Assembly (NCBI RefSeq): GCF_009017415.1
Contig: NC_092410.1
Coordinates: forward strand, 1-64,000
Reading direction: 5' to 3'
DNA length: 64,000 nt
Source: Aspergillus flavus
Taxonomy: Eukaryota > Ascomycota > Eurotiomycetes > Eurotiales > Aspergillaceae
Within the stretch, counting starts at the first letter, position 1, and every line of letters starts with the position of its first letter. Both the position numbers and the translations under genes were made by a program. This document shows, piece after piece, positions 61,537-64,000 of this stretch. The notes under the pieces were generated by a model. That model made no database searches. It was not told the origin of the DNA and saw only the letters and a program-made list of their open reading frames with translations.

Positions 61537-62702
61537 ATGATGACTGAGGCACAAGGACCTGTCGTGAGCATCGGCAGCGCGACTGTCACATATGACCATC
61601 CGCCAATCATTTCTCCTGTATCTTATCCAAAGGCACGTCCCACTCAAATTCTCGATATTCGCAAGCGGACGTCTCGGATAGACCTGTATCATGAAATCTT
61701 GGCTGGGCTCCGGGCGAAAGATAAAGAATTGCCTTCTCTTCTACTATGGAACGACCGGGGCTTGGACCTCTTTAGTGAGATACTGAATAGCGATGAGTAC
61801 TATCCACGTCGGCGGGAAACGCAGTTGCTCCAGACGCATGTCAATGAATTCACGCGCTCAATCTCGTCCGGCGAAAGATTAATAGAGCTCGGTGCGGGGT
61901 AAGTGCCTAAAGACCTATGAAGCTTCAATATGAACACGTACTGACAAGTTATAGCAACCTCCAAAAGACGGTGTCAGTACTGCGCTGCCTGGAGCAGAGT
62001 AGAAAACATGTGGAATACTGTGCACTAGATGTCAGTCATGCTGCCTTGCAGGCCAGCATCACTGAGCTCAAAGCACAACTTCCATTTGCCTCATATGTCA
62101 CCATCCGCGGGCTCCTGGGTACATACAACGACTGCGCTTCATGGTTGAAGCAGAGCGGAGCCACCGTGCGCACAACCTTTCTCTGGCTGGGAAATAGCAT
62201 CGCCAACTTCGAGCCAGAAGACGCAACAAGTATCCTGGCAGACTTCCTTCAGACCAAGGCATCCCCGTCTCACTCCCCACAAATGATCATTGCAGTGGAT
62301 GGTTGTCAGGATGTGGAGCAGATTCTCGAAGCGTATGACATGCCGAACAAACTATCCCAGAAGTTCGTTTTTAACGGACTGTCGCATGCAAATCAAATTC
62401 TTGGGTCTGAGGTGTTTAGGCCCCAGCATTGGACATTTGAGGGGAAGTGGAATCCAGTCAAATCCATGCATGAAAGCTTTTACGTCGCAAAGAAGCCTAT
62501 GAGTTTGGATATTGGCAATGAGAGGTTCCACGTCCACGCTGGGGAAAAGATCCGGGCCATTACCAGTGGGAAATGGCCGAAGGATAAAGTCACGAGCATT
62601 TGTCAATCGGCAGGCATAAAGGTTCTGAAGGGATGGACGGATGAGGAAGGTTCTTATGGTAAGAGGGTCACACAAGTTTACTCGAGAGGATCTAGTTGCT
62701 AA
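61537..62702 (+). CDS. EgtD-type SAM-dependent N-methyltransferase
   Basis: Model join(61537..61898, 61955..62702), 56-nt intron with GTAAGT donor, 369 residues; a second ATG follows immediately. Motifs are LLLWNDRGLDLFSEIL, DEYYPRRRE, the SAM-binding ELGAGN assembled across the intron, FLWLGNSIANFEPEDA and NGLSHANQILG. This is the histidine-specific methyltransferase (DUF2260) family, which includes EgtD of ergothioneine synthesis and the dimethylallyltryptophan N-methyltransferase of ergot alkaloid clusters. It therefore probably methylates an alpha-amino nitrogen of an amino acid or peptide. The ergothioneine sulfoxide synthase partner domain (FGE-sulfatase) is absent, which supports a pathway-specific role. 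It corresponds in type and order to imqF. Confidence 0.86.
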
Positions 62703-63128
62703 TTCTGGAGGTAGGACTCTATCTGCTTTGCCAAGATCAACTTCAAGTACAGCTATGAAGGGGCGGGATGGAAGGTTTTGTTATGTGCATTTGCTACATT
62801 GGATTTAAGACTACGTACCAAGCAAGTTTTATAATTGACACTACGACATGAATTTCCAGTTGAATATATATATGTATTGGACCATGTAGGCATCGGATTT
62901 CGTATCCATTTTGCAAGTTATATGGGTCAGCGGGCTACGTGACTATCCCTGAAGGACTCTTCTATAGAGCAACCATGACTTGACTCTCTTCATTGTAGTG
63001 TATACCAGTAACCAAGATCTACCACGATACTACCATATATTATGCCTCACAACCATCTATATTTGAACTTTGAAAATGCTGACTCTGTCAAGATATGTTG
63101 TACCATACATTTAACTACGCTAAGTACA
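62703..63128. other. Convergent 3' spacer of the two methyltransferase genes
   Basis: No feature recognised. A plus-strand frame that starts at 63042 is the shadow of the O-methyltransferase gene. Confidence 0.5.
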
Positions 63129-63872
63129 TCACTTCACCACTGCCATCAGAAACCCGTCGTAGCTCTTCTCACTCAGAGTCTGCAAAACAACAGCATCAAC
63201 CCGGTCGTCCTTGCCTACATTCTCGACCGTCCTGCGAGATCCCCGCACATTGATATCATTCTTGATATAGTCTTCCTGCACAAGCTTTCCAGCTCGCACC
63301 ACATTATCCACGATAATACTGGCCCTTGGGCGACTCATCTTCACAGCATAGTCAAAGTAATCCCACCCGTTATCTTTATTGGCGTCAATGAAGGTGAAAC
63401 CAAAACGTTCCTGCTCTCCATTTTCCACCTTTGCTTGAAGAATTGGAAGCAGGTCAATGGCTGCGCCGACCAGAACTTCAATTCTGTCCTGATACCCTGC
63501 TGCAGCAATATTCTCTTTCGCAACTTCTGCGCTTTTCGGGTCTATTTCAATGCTGACAATCCGAATGTCCGGGTTGAGACTCGCGATGTAGATTGCTGTG
63601 TAGCCACCCAATGTACCCACTTCCAAGGCGTGCTTCACACCACCAAGCTGGCACTGGAGGGCCATGAACTTTGCTTGCGTGGGAAAGGCGGAGATGTCCT
63701 CGAGTCCGCGCTTGGCGGAGTTCTCGAGCGTCTGGTGTAAAGAGGCATGGTTCGGGCGAGTCGGAGGTTGTAAATGCGATAGGGTGTAATTGTCTACCGC
63801 GTACCAATTTGGATCTTGGTTATAGTCTTCGCTCACGAATATCTGGCTGGTGGTGGTGGTGGTGGCGGTCAT
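63129..63872 (-). CDS. Catechol/caffeoyl-CoA-type O-methyltransferase
   Basis: Single exon, 247 residues, ATG at 63870-63872. A poly-Thr start comes from a GGT repeat. The body is a class I SAM-dependent methyltransferase of the metal-dependent CCoAOMT group: ALEVGTLGGYTAIYIA (SAM motif I), IVSIEIDP (acidic ribose contact), FTFIDANKDNGWDYFDYAV and SIIVDNVV (metal-binding Asp/Asp/Asn set). Such enzymes methylate one hydroxyl of a catechol. That fits a substrate made by the FAD monooxygenase from a tyrosine-like ring. It corresponds in type and order to imqG. Its promoter lies at the right edge of the window. Confidence 0.9.
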   Translation of the reverse strand: MTATTTTTSQIFVSEDYNQDPNWYAVDNYTLSHLQPPTRPNHASLHQTLENSAKRGLEDISAFPTQAKFMALQCQLGGVKHALEVGTLGGYTAIYIASLNPDIRIVSIEIDPKSAEVAKENIAAAGYQDRIEVLVGAAIDLLPILQAKVENGEQERFGFTFIDANKDNGWDYFDYAVKMSRPRASIIVDNVVRAGKLVQEDYIKNDINVRGSRRTVENVGKDDRVDAVVLQTLSEKSYDGFLMAVVK

Positions 63873-64000
63873 GTTTCACTTCTAACGCTCGGGCAGTTGG
63901 ACAACTGGAAAAGTGTTCCCTCCCAGAGTTGATGGCGGGGGTGATCTAACCATTTAACATGTTCGGGAAGCCTAACTCTACGAAAGATTTTTACAGGTTC
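63873..64000. promoter_or_regulatory. Promoter region of the O-methyltransferase gene, cut by the window end
   Basis: The gene reads leftward, so its upstream region begins here. No further gene starts before base 64000. The cluster is probably continued to the right. Confidence 0.4.

Noticed and set aside
63042..63740. 232-residue plus-strand frame
   Set aside because: Antisense to the O-methyltransferase, which has a complete family signature on the minus strand.

Overview
The window is a chromosome end from a filamentous ascomycete, most likely an Aspergillus. It opens with ten perfect tandem copies of the 12-mer GTTGACCCTAAT. This is the complementary strand of the TTAGGGTCAACA telomere repeat known from Aspergillus oryzae and its relatives. 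Genes have short GT..AG introns (about 39-95 nt), the repeats look heavily RIP-mutated, and gene families are typical of Aspergillus. I infer section Flavi or a near relative; the species is not proven.

Layout from the telomere inward. (1) 1-7.5 kb: telomere, a GC-rich cap, decayed short CCCTAA-like repeats and a very AT-rich, ORF-free subtelomeric block. (2) 7.6-10.2 kb: an island of normal base composition with a truncated membrane-anchored protein gene and a small beta-rich protein gene. (3) 10.4-21.8 kb: a repeat nest made of two Fot1/pogo-type DNA transposons side by side, the second interrupted by a 6.96-kb Ty3/gypsy LTR retrotransposon. All are dead and full of C-to-T/G-to-A changes, but their TIRs, 272-bp LTRs and target duplications can still be read exactly. 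(4) 21.8-43.8 kb: a gene-poor accessory zone holding a matrixin metallopeptidase, two fossil transposase fragments, a small four-exon gene, a DUF2235 (Tle1-like) hydrolase, a secreted phospholipase A2, a paralogue of the small beta-rich protein, a dead piece of a highly reducing PKS, an intact Goodbye-NACHT-TPR NLR-type gene and the remains of a second NACHT gene. (5) 43.9-64 kb: a compact biosynthetic gene cluster.

The cluster encodes a three-module NRPS (C*-A-T-C-A-T-C-A-T-TE, 3332 aa in my model), an aromatic-ring FAD monooxygenase, a POT/PTR-family transporter, a 2-oxoglutarate/Fe(II) oxygenase, an EgtD-type N-methyltransferase and a catechol-type O-methyltransferase. The pathway logic is assembly and thioesterase release of a tripeptide, then hydroxylation, oxidation, N- and O-methylation, and transport. 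Gene content and order resemble the imizoquin (imq) cluster of A. flavus, genes B to G, as I remember it. That assignment is an inference, and the cluster probably continues past the right edge.

Telomere-like units also occur at 7503 (10 nt) and 42805 (13 nt), both in the same orientation as the real telomere, at a composition boundary and at the edge of the cluster. This suggests that the arm was built by successive end-joining or telomere-healing events. The 30-43 kb stretch groups two lipase-type hydrolases with an NLR and a dead NLR. It could be a fungal self/non-self or defence island, although no functional link can be shown from sequence alone.
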